Source of the DNA: Microvirga sp. VF16
GTDB lineage: Bacteria; Pseudomonadota; Alphaproteobacteria; Rhizobiales; Beijerinckiaceae
Assembly (NCBI RefSeq): GCF_016864375.1
Contig: NZ_CP069356.1
Coordinates: forward strand, 186,001-250,000
DNA length: 64,000 nt
Direction: 5' to 3'
Below, in pieces: positions 8,279 through 16,936 of this stretch. The stretch's first letter is position 1, and every line of letters begins with the position of its first letter. The notes beneath the pieces were generated by a model. It was not told where the DNA came from and ran no database searches. It saw only the letters and a list, made by a program, of their open reading frames with translations. Made by a program: the position numbers and the translations under genes.

Positions 8279-9001
8279 ATGCGAGCAGATAGTAGTCACC
8301 GCGCTAATCGGCTCCTGGCTGCGCTTGAGCCAGAGGACTTCGCCTCTCTTGAGCCGCACCTGGAACTCGTGCACCTGCAACGCAGGCAGGTTCTCTACGA
8401 GACCGGCGGCACGATCCGATTTGCCTACTTTCCGCATGATATGGTGATCTCGCTTGTGGCTGTGATGCACGACTGCAGTTCAGCCGAGATGTCAGTCTAC
8501 GGACCCGAGGGGGTCGCAGGTCTCCTGGCCGCGGCAGTCGCGAACCAGTCGTTCGGGCGCTACATCGCCCAAATGGCCGGTTCAGCCTCCCGGATCAGTC
8601 TCGACAAGATGTTCCGGTTGATGCGTGAGCGTCCAAGGATTCAGGCGATGGTACGACACTTTGCAGAAGCGACCATGGCGCGGGTTCTGCAGTCGGTCGC
8701 GTGCAACGCACTCCACAGCGTCGAGGCCCGCAGTTGCCGCTTCATTCTCACAATTTATTACCGCATCAACCAGGATACGCTTGCCTTGACGCACGAGTTT
8801 CTTGCCGAACGGCTCGGAGTGCAGCGCACCACTGTCAGTGCAGTGATGTCCAAGCTGCAAGCGAAAGGGCTGATCAAACAGGCTAAGGGAGGCATCATAG
8901 TCACGGACCCCGTTGGCCTCGAAGCGGAGGCGTGTGAGTGCTATGGAAGGGTTCGCGACATTCTTGAACGCCTGCTGCCATATGCTCCTTCTGAGCGCTG
9001 A
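8279..9001 (+). CDS. Crp/Fnr family transcriptional regulator
   Basis: 240 residues. An N-terminal cyclic-nucleotide-binding-like beta roll (residues about 10-130; HLQRRQVLYETGGTIRFAYFPHDMVISL) is followed by a winged HTH (LALTHEFLAERLGVQRTTVSAVMSKLQAKGLIKQ, residues about 167-200). No Fnr-type N-terminal Cys cluster is present, so the ligand is unknown. It is a clear paralogue of the gene at 21540-22271 (shared RANRLLAALEPEDFA, ATMAR-LQSVACNALHSVEAR-CRF and ACECYGRVRD blocks). Only a weak ribosome site precedes the ATG. Confidence 0.92.
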   Translation: MRADSSHRANRLLAALEPEDFASLEPHLELVHLQRRQVLYETGGTIRFAYFPHDMVISLVAVMHDCSSAEMSVYGPEGVAGLLAAAVANQSFGRYIAQMAGSASRISLDKMFRLMRERPRIQAMVRHFAEATMARVLQSVACNALHSVEARSCRFILTIYYRINQDTLALTHEFLAERLGVQRTTVSAVMSKLQAKGLIKQAKGGIIVTDPVGLEAEACECYGRVRDILERLLPYAPSER

Positions 9002-9234
9002 TGGGATCGACGTCTAGGGATCAGGACGCTCTCCCGGCGCTTGCGAGGACCTGGGCTGGTCGTGCTCCGTTGATTCGATATGGGGCGAGCTTCAAGACAG
9101 CCTGGAGCATCTCCAGGGCCTTCGGGCGCGAGACTGTAATGAATTGCAGAGACGGATGGGTCGAACGGATATGACGGTGACGATGCCGACCGGATAGAGC
9201 AAGGGCAAAGCGAGAACCATATCCAAGCAGCCGC

Positions 9235-9339
9235 TCAGCGCAGGAAGAGCGGCAGGTAGAGAACACCGATGGTGCAGCCCAACGTGAGGACGGCTGTGAT
9301 CGCTGCTGCTAACGAAAACCGTTCTCTGTCGTCCTGCAT
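9235..9339 (-). CDS. tiny membrane protein (34 aa)
   Basis: Begins MQDDRERFSLAAAITAVLT and continues with a Leu-rich helix ending LPLFLR: a charged start followed by one membrane helix. A strong ribosome site, CAGGAGGGTGCC, stands directly before the ATG, which is the main evidence that it is translated. No family is recognised. The stretch 9002-9234 shows nothing else. Confidence 0.5.
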   Translation of the reverse strand: MQDDRERFSLAAAITAVLTLGCTIGVLYLPLFLR

Positions 9340-9526
9340 GGCACCCTCCTGCATGACCACGTGCAGGATGTGGGATAGTGCAGCGGCCGCCGGATGACTG
9401 TGCGGCCGCACACGCGTCTGTACGGGCCGTCTATGAAAGGGGCCAGTTGTTTCACCGGACCATGCGCGGCTCAAACCGTCTCGGAACCCCTGAGCGGTGG
9501 GTCAGCCGTCGCGAGATGCAGCAGGC

Positions 9527-10348
9527 TCAGTCCTGTTGCGACTGAGGACAGTCGGCGGCGATCGCCAGGCTTCGGGTGGTGAGCGCGTCCCCCGTCGCGG
9601 CAAACGCCGCCGTGTTGTCGAAGATGCACCACGTTTCGGCGCCCGTTGCGGCATTCCGGGCGAGCACCTCGGCGATGGCTGCCAGATACTCAGGACTGTA
9701 GGCCGAGTAGTAGATCCGAGGGGACCCGTGCAGCCGGTAGTATGACAGACCGCGCCAGCCGCCCGGCTCGTCAGCGCCTGCGACTGGAGCCGGGTCGGCC
9801 GCGACGCGGGCGATCCGAAGCCCGTCGAGCAGGGTCTCGACCTCCGGGGTGAACCAGGAGGCATGGCGGGGCTCGCAGACGATGCTGCCTTGGATCCGGC
9901 CCCTCAACTCACCGAGGAAAATGTCAGCGACGCCGGCCTGGAAGCTCAGGCTCGGAGGCAGTTGGACGAGCAGCGGGCCGAGCTTGGGCCCGAGGCCTCC
10001 CGCCTCCGCCAGGAACCGGTCCAGCAGGTCGTCGGCATCCATCAGCCGGCGCTCATGGGTAATCGCCTTCGGGACTTTTACGGCAAAGCGGAAGTCCTCC
10101 GGCACCGATGCGGCCCAGCGCTCGTAGATGGCTGTCCGGTGCGGGCGGTAAAACGAAGAGTTGATCTCTACTGCATTGAGAACGGCGGCATAGCGCTCCA
10201 GGTGGGATCCCGCCGCGGGGAAGGGGGCGGTATGCTCCTTCGGGATGCTCCAGGCGGCGGTGCCGATCCGCACCGGGGCAACGATCTTGTCCGCGGATGA
10301 ACGTGGTGCGCGCGATATCAGGCAATGTGTATCCGGAAGCGTCTGCAT
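9527..10348 (-). CDS. DUF72 (YecE-like) protein
   Basis: 273 residues with the DUF72 TIM-barrel-like pattern: VRIGTAAWSIP near the N-terminus, VEINSSFYRPH, FRFAVKVPKAITHERRL, LLVQLPPSLSF, VCEPRHASWF and SYYRLHGSPRIYYSAYS. DUF72 proteins (E. coli YecE) are widespread and structurally related to endonuclease IV-like barrels; the activity is not established. The start at 10348 follows GGGCGAGAGGTGC; the frame is open 15 codons further upstream. It stands alone on its strand. Confidence 0.88.
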   Translation of the reverse strand: MQTLPDTHCLISRAPRSSADKIVAPVRIGTAAWSIPKEHTAPFPAAGSHLERYAAVLNAVEINSSFYRPHRTAIYERWAASVPEDFRFAVKVPKAITHERRLMDADDLLDRFLAEAGGLGPKLGPLLVQLPPSLSFQAGVADIFLGELRGRIQGSIVCEPRHASWFTPEVETLLDGLRIARVAADPAPVAGADEPGGWRGLSYYRLHGSPRIYYSAYSPEYLAAIAEVLARNAATGAETWCIFDNTAAFAATGDALTTRSLAIAADCPQSQQD

Positions 10349-10490
10349 GCACCTCTCGCCCAACGGCCCTGCTGCGCCAACGCAGGTTGCCAATCAAGCG
10401 TTCCGGCTGCAGCCCTGATCTGTCATTTGATCCGCCATAGCGGGCTTGTGCTCAATCTCTGAAGCGGAAGCTGCGTGTTTGGCCGCGAGG

Positions 10491-10787
10491 CTAAGGGCGC
10501 ATCGTGTCGATCTCGCCGCTGACCCGAGTTCGAAGATACTCAAGATGCTTCAGTTCCTCGGACGTGGACGCGATGCGCTTTTCCACGTGCTGAAGATCAT
10601 GATGGGCCTCTTTGAGAGGGCCTAGCTCCGCAGCAAGTGCGTCGCGATCGGCCTCAGCCTTCTGAACCACTTGGGTCAAGTGAACGATCCTGGCCTCCGT
10701 ACCAGCCCCTGAGAAGCCGGGGCCCAAGACAGATAATCCAAAGAGTGCCCACCCTGAAACGGCCAACACTATCAGCAGACGGTTCAT
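10491..10787 (-). CDS. membrane-anchored coiled-coil protein, hypothetical
   Basis: 98 residues. An N-terminal hydrophobic segment (LLIVLAVSGWALFGLSVLG, residues 4-22) serves as signal anchor. The rest (RIVHLTQVVQKAEADRDALAAELG onward) is heptad-like and mostly helical, ending SGEIDTMRP, so a periplasmic coiled coil is likely. GGGTGCCGGA precedes the ATG. It is similar in plan, but not clearly in sequence, to the protein at 16937-17542. Confidence 0.6.
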   Translation of the reverse strand: MNRLLIVLAVSGWALFGLSVLGPGFSGAGTEARIVHLTQVVQKAEADRDALAAELGPLKEAHHDLQHVEKRIASTSEELKHLEYLRTRVSGEIDTMRP

Positions 10788-10962
10788 TCCGGCACCCTAG
10801 CCAAATCTCGCTCCTATTTTATCGCCGATATGGACGGCTGCGGTAGTGGCACGAAGAGGTAGAGACGCTTGGCGCGGTCATTCCTGAGGTTGGGTGCTGC
10901 TGGGCTGGCCGGCGACCGCAAACGCTGTAGGAGGAAGGTCAAAGACGGGAATGACGGCCGAC

Positions 10963-10992
10963 AAACAAAAACCCCGGCTTTGAGGCGGGGTT
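10963..10992 (-). terminator. Rho-independent terminator
   Basis: Stem AACCCCG (10970-10976) / CGGGGTT (10986-10992). On the minus strand it is followed by TTTGTTTG. It lies just past the decayed lipoprotein gene that ends at 11014 and would end transcripts of the HU-like/lipoprotein unit. Confidence 0.8.
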
Positions 10993-11013
10993 GTGCATTC
11001 GTCCATCTGACAA

Positions 11014-11429
11014 TCATGAGGTCGGCGAGACATCTTCCTTCACCGGCCCACGAGGGGCAGTGCGCTTGCGTCCGCGGTATTTTGCCGAGACAACCAGCGG
11101 AGCGATGCTCGCGGATACCGGATTTGGATAGTACTCCAGAGTCGCCCCAGTTGCAGCGTCGACACCCATACCAACCAGGCCGCCGATCAGGACGTTGCCA
11201 GCAAATCCTGCTGCGCCGCTACCGGCCACGCGGGGTTGAACCATGATGTCTTGGCTCTCGTAACCGTCCTTGGAGAACGTTGCGACGAACTCGGCTTTCC
11301 TATCCACCTGAAGGTGCCGGGCGTTGTTAGGGAGGTCAGGCCGGTCGAAGTCCGCGTTGCTAGCTGCCGACCGACTATCCCGTCGTCATGGCTCGCGCTC
11401 GCTGGTGTGACGACGAAAGCGACAGTGGC
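11014..11429 (-). pseudogene. decayed PEGA-like lipoprotein gene, start missing and one frameshift
   Basis: The last 97 codons read KAEFVATFSKDGYESQ, a glycine-rich GFAGNVLIGGLVGMGVDAATGA stretch and a Tyr/Pro-rich tail, which is the typical C-terminus of a small bacterial lipoprotein family whose members carry a PEGA-like repeat. The matching upstream part (VAFVVTPASASHDDG to TTPGTF) is in another frame; adding one A in TTCAGGTGG (near 11310) joins the two. The frame then meets the TAG of the HU-like gene with no start codon or signal peptide. The gene is therefore both 5'-truncated and frameshifted. Confidence 0.6.
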
Positions 11430-11780
11430 CTACGCATCGACGTAACGAACAATGTCAGCCTTCGATGCCCTTGCTGCTTTTCTGTTCTGCTGCCGGAGCG
11501 ATGTGGGATTGAGGCGCTGATGCATCTCCTTGGCAGCCTTGAAGGCAGGAACCACTTTCTCTGACACACTGACCGGATCTTTGGTGCGCGGGTTGCAGCC
11601 GATCCGGGCCGCGTGCTTGCGCAAAGCAAACGTTCCAAAGCCACGCAGCTCAACCCGGTCACCTCGGGCAAGCCCCTCTCGAATGGCACGAAGGATGGCA
11701 TCCACGACCTTCTCGAAATCATGACGGGACAAATGCGGATCGTGCTCAGCGAGCTTCTGGACCAGTTCGGACTTGATCAT
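11430..11780 (-). CDS. HU/IHF family DNA-binding protein with C-terminal tail
   Basis: 116 residues. The HU/IHF fold is clear: MIKSELVQKLAEHDPHLSRHDFEKVVDAIL, RGDRVELRGFGTFALR, and the DNA-arm segment around RIGCNPRTKDPVSV, then VPAFKAAKEMHQRL. Spacing is closest to IHF beta. Usual members end near residue 93; here a basic tail (PTSLRQQNRKAARASKADIVRYVDA) follows, possibly added by fusion with sequence downstream. It is a nucleoid-associated architectural protein. The stop directly abuts the remnant lipoprotein gene, in the same frame. Confidence 0.9.
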   Translation of the reverse strand: MIKSELVQKLAEHDPHLSRHDFEKVVDAILRAIREGLARGDRVELRGFGTFALRKHAARIGCNPRTKDPVSVSEKVVPAFKAAKEMHQRLNPTSLRQQNRKAARASKADIVRYVDA

Positions 11781-12060
11781 GGTGGCGGAGTTCTGCGTTG
11801 TGGCGTCGCCCTTTCAAAAGGCTGTCAGCACCCGGAGGGACCGTCAAGTCATCATTCGTAGCCATAAGATCTCATACTCCCAGCATCAGCCTGGTCGATG
11901 TGTCTGATCTCCGCGCCATGAGGCTTCATCCCTACTCACCCCTTCTCCCAGGATTTTTGACTTACCTGCAGTTCGGGAACGGGCAACACGTAGACAAACC
12001 CACTTGCTTCACAGGCTACTCAGCCGGAGAGCCATATAGACCTGTCGACCTGCGGCGCAT

Positions 12061-13172
12061 CACTAATGATCTTCACGAAACGGGTGTAACATAGGGCGGT
12101 GTCGGTCCTCGTGAGGAGGTGCGCGATGGATGGCAACGTTTGGCGTCCGGCGCATCTAACGCCGGAGCAAATGGAGGAGCGCCGCCTGGCGGCAGCGGCA
12201 CTGTTGCGGCAGGGACGGTTCTCCCAGGCAGAGATTGCTCGGCAGCTGGGTGTCAGCCGCGCCAGTGTTTCGCGCTGGGCCGCCACGCTCGCCCAAGAGG
12301 GGCGACGCGGATTGGAGGCCCGGCCAATCACAGGACGACCACCGCGGCTCGATGAGAAAGCCTGGGGCCGGCTGGGCCGGTTCCTGGACCGGGGTGCAGT
12401 GGCGGCCGGCTTTGCCAGCGAGCGCTGGACGCTGAAGCGCATTGCGGCCCTGATCGAGCGCGAGTTCGGGGTGCACTATCATCCCGCACTATCTGGAGCG
12501 GCCGCTGAAGGCGCATGGATTTAGCGTGCAGCGTCCCGCCACAAAGGCCAAGGAGCGCGACGAACTCGTGATTGCGGTCTGGCCCAAGCGCGAATGGGTT
12601 GCTTTGAAAAGAAGGCACAGCGGGAGCGCCGCACGCTTGTCCTCTGGGACGAGACCGGGCACAGCTTCCGCGCCCGGCCCGGCACGACCTGGGCGCGGCG
12701 CGGACTGACCCCGGTGCTGCGGCGGGTGAGCAAGCGGCGCGAGGTCTCGAGCATCGTGGCGATCACGCCCGACGGGCGGCTTTATGCCCGCCACTTCCGC
12801 ACCAGCGTCTCGAGTGAAACCGTGATCCTGGCCCTGCAGTATTTCCGCCGAAAGATCGGCACACCCCTGCTGGTGGTCTGGGATCATCTCAACGCGCACC
12901 GCTCACGAGCGACAATGGACTTCGTCTCAGCGCATGCGCAGGAGTATGCGGTGGCTTACCTGCCGGCTTATGCACCCGAGCTCAATCCGGAGGAACAGTG
13001 CAATGCGCTTGTTAAACGGGCTATGGAGAACGCACTGCCTCAATCAACCGCCGACCTGCATCGTCTGGCGCGCCGCGAGTTCTCCTGCCTGTAGCGCCGA
13101 CCTGAAATGATCGTCCGCTTCTTTCAGCATGCAGGCCTCTCCGTCACAGGACTTTCGTGAAAATCATTAGTG
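12061..13172. mobile_element. IS630-type element, inactive
   Basis: Near-perfect terminal inverted repeats: CACTAATGATCTTCACGAAA at 12061-12080 and, reversed, CACTAATGATTTTCACGAAA ending at 13172 (19 of 20 match). The element carries one broken transposase gene. IS630 elements insert at TA; a TA lies inside each end at symmetrical positions (12064-12065 and 13169-13170), so the true outer limit may be three bases inside the values given. Confidence 0.85.
12126..13159 (+). pseudogene. IS630 transposase, two frameshifts and a nonsense codon
   Basis: The N-terminal part (MDGNVWRPAHLTPEQMEERRLAAAALL, HTH AEIARQLGVSRASVSRW) runs to about 12484, where an extra C in CATCCCGCAC shifts the frame. The middle part (PHYLERPLKAHGFSVQRPATKAKERDELV) is in a second frame until about 12610. 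The catalytic part (LVLWDETGHS, VVWDHLNAHRS, LNPEEQ) is in the first frame again. A TAG interrupts REFSCL-RRPEMIVRFFQHAGLSVT near 13092. All catalytic acidic residues remain, but the protein cannot be made whole. Confidence 0.88.
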
Positions 13173-13505
13173 CCTGTGTTGGTCTTGGATCACTGAAGCA
13201 ATCTCTGGCCTGTTCTTAGCCAGCCAGAGCATCGCATCAGACTGGTTGACACTGCAGTCCAGCGCATCCCAGGTAGGATCCTCAAGCGACTCGTCCCGAA
13301 GCCGGGTAGCGGCATAGCAGACCAGCTGATGCAGACCCTCATAGCCAGGATGTGTCTCGAGAGCGTCGGCAACCCACGTGCTGGACCAGCCCTGCCTGGC
13401 CAAGTGCAAAAGGCTTTGCCGGTCAGCCTCGACAAACCATGGCGTTGCGTCGAACTCGAGGTCCAAGGCATTATCAGCTGTATGACATGAGGCTCGGATC
13501 ATCAC
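13167..13505 (-). CDS. hypothetical protein (112 aa), C-terminus set by IS630 end
   Basis: A soluble, acidic protein of unknown family (MMIRASCHTADNALDLEF, WSSTWVADALETHPGYEGLHQLVCYAATRL, DALDCSVNQSDAMLWLAKNRPEIASVIQ). A strong ribosome site CCAGGAGGTGC precedes tandem GTG-ATG start codons at 13505/13502. The stop codon TAA lies inside the IS630 inverted repeat, so the original C-terminus may have been cut by the insertion. Confidence 0.6.
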   Translation of the reverse strand: MMIRASCHTADNALDLEFDATPWFVEADRQSLLHLARQGWSSTWVADALETHPGYEGLHQLVCYAATRLRDESLEDPTWDALDCSVNQSDAMLWLAKNRPEIASVIQDQHRH

Positions 13506-13579
13506 GCACCTCCTGGATTGATAGTCCGAGACCTATTCTACCACACGCCAGCGTCCGGACTTTACTGATGCAGCTGTGT

Positions 13580-14548
13580 TCACAAGCGGAATAGGGCCTC
13601 GTCCTGCTCCTGCCTTTCATTCATCGGGTGGAGGTCGCGGACCATGTGGTGGAGGCGGGAGGGATCGAGATGGGTGTAGATCTGGGTGGTCTCGATGCCG
13701 GCATGGCCGAGCAGCTCCTGCAGCACACGCAGGTCCGTGCCGCCGGAATGCATGTGGGTGGCAAAGGCATGCCGCAGCACATGCGGCGACACTCGCTCGG
13801 GGCTGGAGAGCCCTGCGGCCACCGCCGCCTCCTTGATTTCGAGCAGGGCCGCCTGGCGCGTGAGCGCCCTGGCGCCATTGCGCACCGAATGGAACAGCCA
13901 GGGGGAGGGCGCTCCACCGGAATAGGCCCCCGCCAGCCGTTGCCAGAGGGCAAGGGCCGCGATCGCCCGCTCATGCAGCGGCACGAGGCGCTGCTTGTCG
14001 CCCTTGCCGCGCACCAGCAGCATGCAGGTGCCCGCAGGCGCAGCGTCGGATGGCAGGGACAGGGCTTCGCTGATGCGCATGCCGGAGGCATAGAGCGTCT
14101 CGAACAGGGCAGCTCGCCGGGCATAGCCGGCCTGCCGGTAGAGACCCACCGAGGGATCCGCCGCAAGCTTGTGGGCCGTCTCCAGGAGCGCTTCGGTCTC
14201 GGCAATGGAGAGGACGAAGGGCAGCTTGCGCGACCGCTTCATAGCCGCCAGATGGGCGGTGGGATCGCGCGAGCCGAGCTCCTCGGCGATCAGGAACCTG
14301 TGCAAGCCGCGCGCCACCGTGATCCTGCGGGCGATGGTCGAGCCCGCGTAGTCGCGCTCATCGAGAGCGGCGACGTAGTCCCGGATCTGCTCCAGGCCGA
14401 CCTCGTCCAGGCCGAGGCTGTTTTCCTCGAGCCAGGTAAGATAACAGTTGAGGTCGTCGGTGTAGGTGGCAATGGTGCCAGAAGAGGCCCCGAGTTCCGT
14501 CGCCAAGGCATCGAGCCAGAGCTGGGCCAGCCGACGATTGGTCTGCAT
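13580..14548 (-). CDS. tyrosine recombinase, XerD-like
   Basis: 322 residues. An N-terminal SAM-like core-binding domain (residues about 1-100; LAQLWLDALATELGASSGTIATYTDDLNCYL) is followed by the catalytic domain. All active-site residues are present: Arg in LYASGMRISEAL, Lys in VRGKGDKQR, His and Arg in SPHVLRHAFATH, His in LLGHAGIETTQ and Tyr in QIYTHLDP. Length and motifs fit XerC/XerD, which resolve chromosome dimers at dif; a mobile-element integrase role is the alternative because repeats and IS remnants surround it. No dif site was recognised nearby. Confidence 0.88.
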   Translation of the reverse strand: MQTNRRLAQLWLDALATELGASSGTIATYTDDLNCYLTWLEENSLGLDEVGLEQIRDYVAALDERDYAGSTIARRITVARGLHRFLIAEELGSRDPTAHLAAMKRSRKLPFVLSIAETEALLETAHKLAADPSVGLYRQAGYARRAALFETLYASGMRISEALSLPSDAAPAGTCMLLVRGKGDKQRLVPLHERAIAALALWQRLAGAYSGGAPSPWLFHSVRNGARALTRQAALLEIKEAAVAAGLSSPERVSPHVLRHAFATHMHSGGTDLRVLQELLGHAGIETTQIYTHLDPSRLHHMVRDLHPMNERQEQDEALFRL

Positions 14549-14590
14549 AAGATCCTCCTAATCAAGAGGACCTTGCCACAGCACCGGTTA

Positions 14591-14656
14591 CAGACTTCTT
14601 GTCAAAATCCTTTCAACGAAATCGCGTGTGTCGCCGCAAAGTTAAAATGTCCTGAT
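14591..14656 (+). repeat. 66-bp direct repeat, copy 1
   Basis: Starts CAGACTTCTTGTCAAAAT and ends GCCGCAAAGTTAAAATGTCCTGAT; the middle differs from copy 2 at 18013-18080. Both copies have the same orientation and flank a 3.4-kb segment holding the ImmA-like, Pro-rich and MliC-like genes. They may be scars or ends of a lost insertion sequence. Confidence 0.6.
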
Positions 14657-14734
14657 ATGCTCACCAAGCGACAGGGAATCGATCCGGGTTTGGAGATGAT
14701 CCCGCATCAATTTATTCGCCAACGTCAGAGGTCG

Positions 14735-15373
14735 CTAATTCAACTCTGTCCGCAGCTTCACACCTCGGCTCTGAGCTTCCTTCAGGTAATCGACCACGAC
14801 GGATGGTAGCTCGCGCCGGTGCCCGGAGGCCCGTCGCTGGAACGCATCGAACTCGCCCTTGCGGATCATAGCCGCCTCAAAGCTCAGTCCAAAACGGTCC
14901 ACAATATCCTCAACCGTATCAGTCGAACTGAGAAGATAGTTGGGAGCCAAGAACATCGCAGCAAATCGTCTAGCCTCACTCTCCTCTTTCTTGGCCTCTA
15001 GCAAAGATCTTCCAGCAGTCGTTTGGGTCGTGCTCCTGTTGCGAGCACCCGAGTGCCGCATGGCGAAGTGCCCAATCTCATTGGCGATGGCCATTCGGGC
15101 TCTTGGCTCACCCCTCTGCATGGCACCCACCACACTCTCAAGCATCCGCAGGAGGCCCTTTCGAGCGTCCCACCGAGCTTCTGCATCGGGTATCTCGGCG
15201 TCTGATACCTGCTGATAATTGAAGTGCCGAAAGCTGGTTGTCAGCCTCTGCAACACGGTCATCATGTCGAGGCAGCTCTGGTTCTGAAGACCAAGCTCCC
15301 GTCGGAGGGCCTTCACGCGCTGCTCAATCTCTTCATCCGTGACATGCCGCAACATATCGGGCCTCGTAAGCAT
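14735..15373 (-). CDS. ImmA/IrrE-like metallopeptidase with altered zinc motif
   Basis: About 212 residues. The layout is that of ImmA/IrrE (COG2856) peptidases: an N-terminal helical part, then the zinc helix, then a segment with ESEARRFAAMFLAPNYLL, whose Glu/Ala/Phe-Ala block follows the zinc site in the family. The zinc motif reads ANEIGHFAMRH instead of HExxH: the first His is Asn, so catalysis may be lost or altered. ImmA-type proteins cleave phage or ICE repressors. Two starts are possible (15373, or 15355 after ACGAGGCCCGAT). No partner repressor gene is seen beside it. Confidence 0.7.
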   Translation of the reverse strand: MLTRPDMLRHVTDEEIEQRVKALRRELGLQNQSCLDMMTVLQRLTTSFRHFNYQQVSDAEIPDAEARWDARKGLLRMLESVVGAMQRGEPRARMAIANEIGHFAMRHSGARNRSTTQTTAGRSLLEAKKEESEARRFAAMFLAPNYLLSSTDTVEDIVDRFGLSFEAAMIRKGEFDAFQRRASGHRRELPSVVVDYLKEAQSRGVKLRTELN

Positions 15374-15783
15374 ATCGCCTACTAAATATAGAATACGGCT
15401 CTTTGTCCGGGTTTGCAATCCCTCTCATGGGATCAAGGTCGGAAGCGCAGCCCTCGCGGTTCGGCACTTAAGCCGGGCGGGTGTGTTTGCGGTGTTCTCC
15501 GAGGCCCTCGCGGCGCGGAGCGAACCTGCTCACTTGGTATAGATGTTCGACTCGACCATTGCGCGCCAATGTTTCGGCCCGCATCGATGCGGCTCGTTGG
15601 AAGACGGCCAGCGAGTCCAATGATTGAGCAGACCATCATCCGGAAGCCGTGCCAGACAAGATTTGAGCTGCGCTCACCGCACGACACGACCGGCTCGACG
15701 CGTTGCTTTGTCTTGAGGGCAACGTTCACCGGAATTCCATCCAGACACAATCGATGGAAGTGGAGGCAAGGTCTGCCAAAGAG

Positions 15784-15951
15784 CTACCCACGCGAATGGA
15801 ACATCTCATCCGCCCAGAGGTCGTATGCGTGTTGAATGGTAAGGTAGGTCTCGTAGGCCCGATCGTAGCGGCGGGCTGCCAGAAAGCGCTCCCGCAGGGC
15901 ATGCAGGTGCTCGAGCCGATGCGTCCACTGGGTTTTCCGCTCGTGTGACAT
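15784..15951 (-). CDS. small helical protein (55 aa), hypothetical
   Basis: MSHERKTQWTHRLEHLHALR begins the product and YETYLTIQHAYDLWADE lies near its end; highly charged and helical. The ribosome site GGAGGGGATC stands directly before the ATG. The reading is free of rare codons and continues to a TAG. No family is recognised. The rest of 15374-16208 shows only shadow frames. Confidence 0.55.
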   Translation of the reverse strand: MSHERKTQWTHRLEHLHALRERFLAARRYDRAYETYLTIQHAYDLWADEMFHSRG

Positions 15952-16208
15952 GATCCCCTCCGGTCAAAGGGATATCCGAACCTGATTTTAGACCGCTTCC
16001 CTGAATGAAGTGGAAATCAAGGGGATGATCCTGGCAGTGCACGGGGATTAACCCTCGGAAAGCGGCACGATCCACGACATCGTTTGACCTTGGGCGGATC
16101 GGCTACAGGAGGGTACCAAGCTCATGGATGCGGGCGATTAAGAAGGGATTAACCATACCTGATCGATCATCCCAGTGTGCTGCGAGATGACGCCCCTGGG
16201 AGATTCTC

Positions 16209-16391
16209 ATGGACGATGAAATCGAATGTATCGCCAAGGCCTTTTATGCTCTGCAAGACGGCGTACGTGGATGGGACAGAGAGCCTGAGCGATTGAAGGA
16301 AGCCTTTCGCCAAGATGCCCGCGCCACACTTGCTCTGATTGACGCTGAAATCGAAGCACGCCGTCAGGCTTGCAACTGCTCAACTGTCTGA
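16209..16391 (+). CDS. small GWDREPERLK-family protein, paralogue of 29750
   Basis: 60 residues. The core IAKAFYALQDGVRGWDREPERLKEAFRQDARA is closely shared with the protein at 29750-30148 (IAQTLYDAQDCARGWDREPERLK-PFRQCAQA). The GWDREPE block is the signature. Function unknown. It probably folds as a short helical bundle. CTGGGAGATTCTC precedes the ATG and contains a GGGAG ribosome site. A 32-bp interrupted CCCAG/CTGGG pair lies in its leader. Confidence 0.6.
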   Translation: MDDEIECIAKAFYALQDGVRGWDREPERLKEAFRQDARATLALIDAEIEARRQACNCSTV

Positions 16392-16448
16392 TCTCAAAGA
16401 GTGGTAGCTCCAACCGTGCTGGTTGATGGGGGCGGAATGCGGCCTCGC

Positions 16449-16628
16449 TCAGACCCGGGGCTGCGGAAATGACGGCGTCCTGGTTGGCACCTCATGAGGC
16501 GTTGTCGGCGGCACGCCCGTCGGCTCGCCCGGGTTCGGGACTTCAACGGGTGGCAGAACAGGCTCTGGGCCAGGTGCCGGTGGGTCAGGCGGCGGAGAGG
16601 GAACATCTGGCTGTTGCGGATCTGACAT
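16449..16628 (-). CDS. proline-rich small protein (59 aa)
   Basis: MSDPQQPDVPSPPPDPPA is followed by a Pro/Glu-rich stretch with many PxxP-like repeats to FPQPRV. About a third of residues are Pro, so it is disordered or forms polyproline helix. CAGGAGG stands nine bases before the ATG. Similar tiny Pro-rich proteins are common in Rhizobiales; no function is known. Confidence 0.5.
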   Translation of the reverse strand: MSDPQQPDVPSPPPDPPAPGPEPVLPPVEVPNPGEPTGVPPTTPHEVPTRTPSFPQPRV

Positions 16629-16652
16629 CTTGCATGGCCTCCTGCTCAGGTC

Positions 16653-16797
16653 TCACGAGGCTTCACTAACCCACTTTGGGGATCTCATCTCCAGATGGCC
16701 AGAAGGCTCAGGCGGGAGCAGATCAGGCTCTACGTCTGGCTCTGTCTTAGGCACCGGTGTCGGAAAGTCAGGCTGCCCCTCTGCTTTGACAAGACAT
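16653..16797 (-). pseudogene. possible frameshifted second proline-rich small gene
   Basis: A frame on the minus strand reads QPDFPTPVPKTEPDVEPD and then LLPPEPSGHLEM before a stop, similar in composition to the neighbour at 16449. The only ATG (16797) is in a different frame and runs into TGA; skipping one A near 16782 would join them. Weak evidence; it may be chance. Confidence 0.25.
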
Positions 16798-16936
16798 TAA
16801 CCAAGACAACAAAAACACCTGCATCCTGGCGGCCGACGACCTGAGCCGGTCGGCTTCAGCCTCTTTGTCGCCCAAACCGCGGGCCCGAATAAGTAGCGCT
16901 GGATTTCGATCGACTTGCGTATGCGGGGAGTTGTCT

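Noticed and set aside
13628..14809. 393-codon open frame on the plus strand
   Set aside because: It is antisense to the XerD-like gene; the recombinase on the other strand has all catalytic motifs, while this frame has none.
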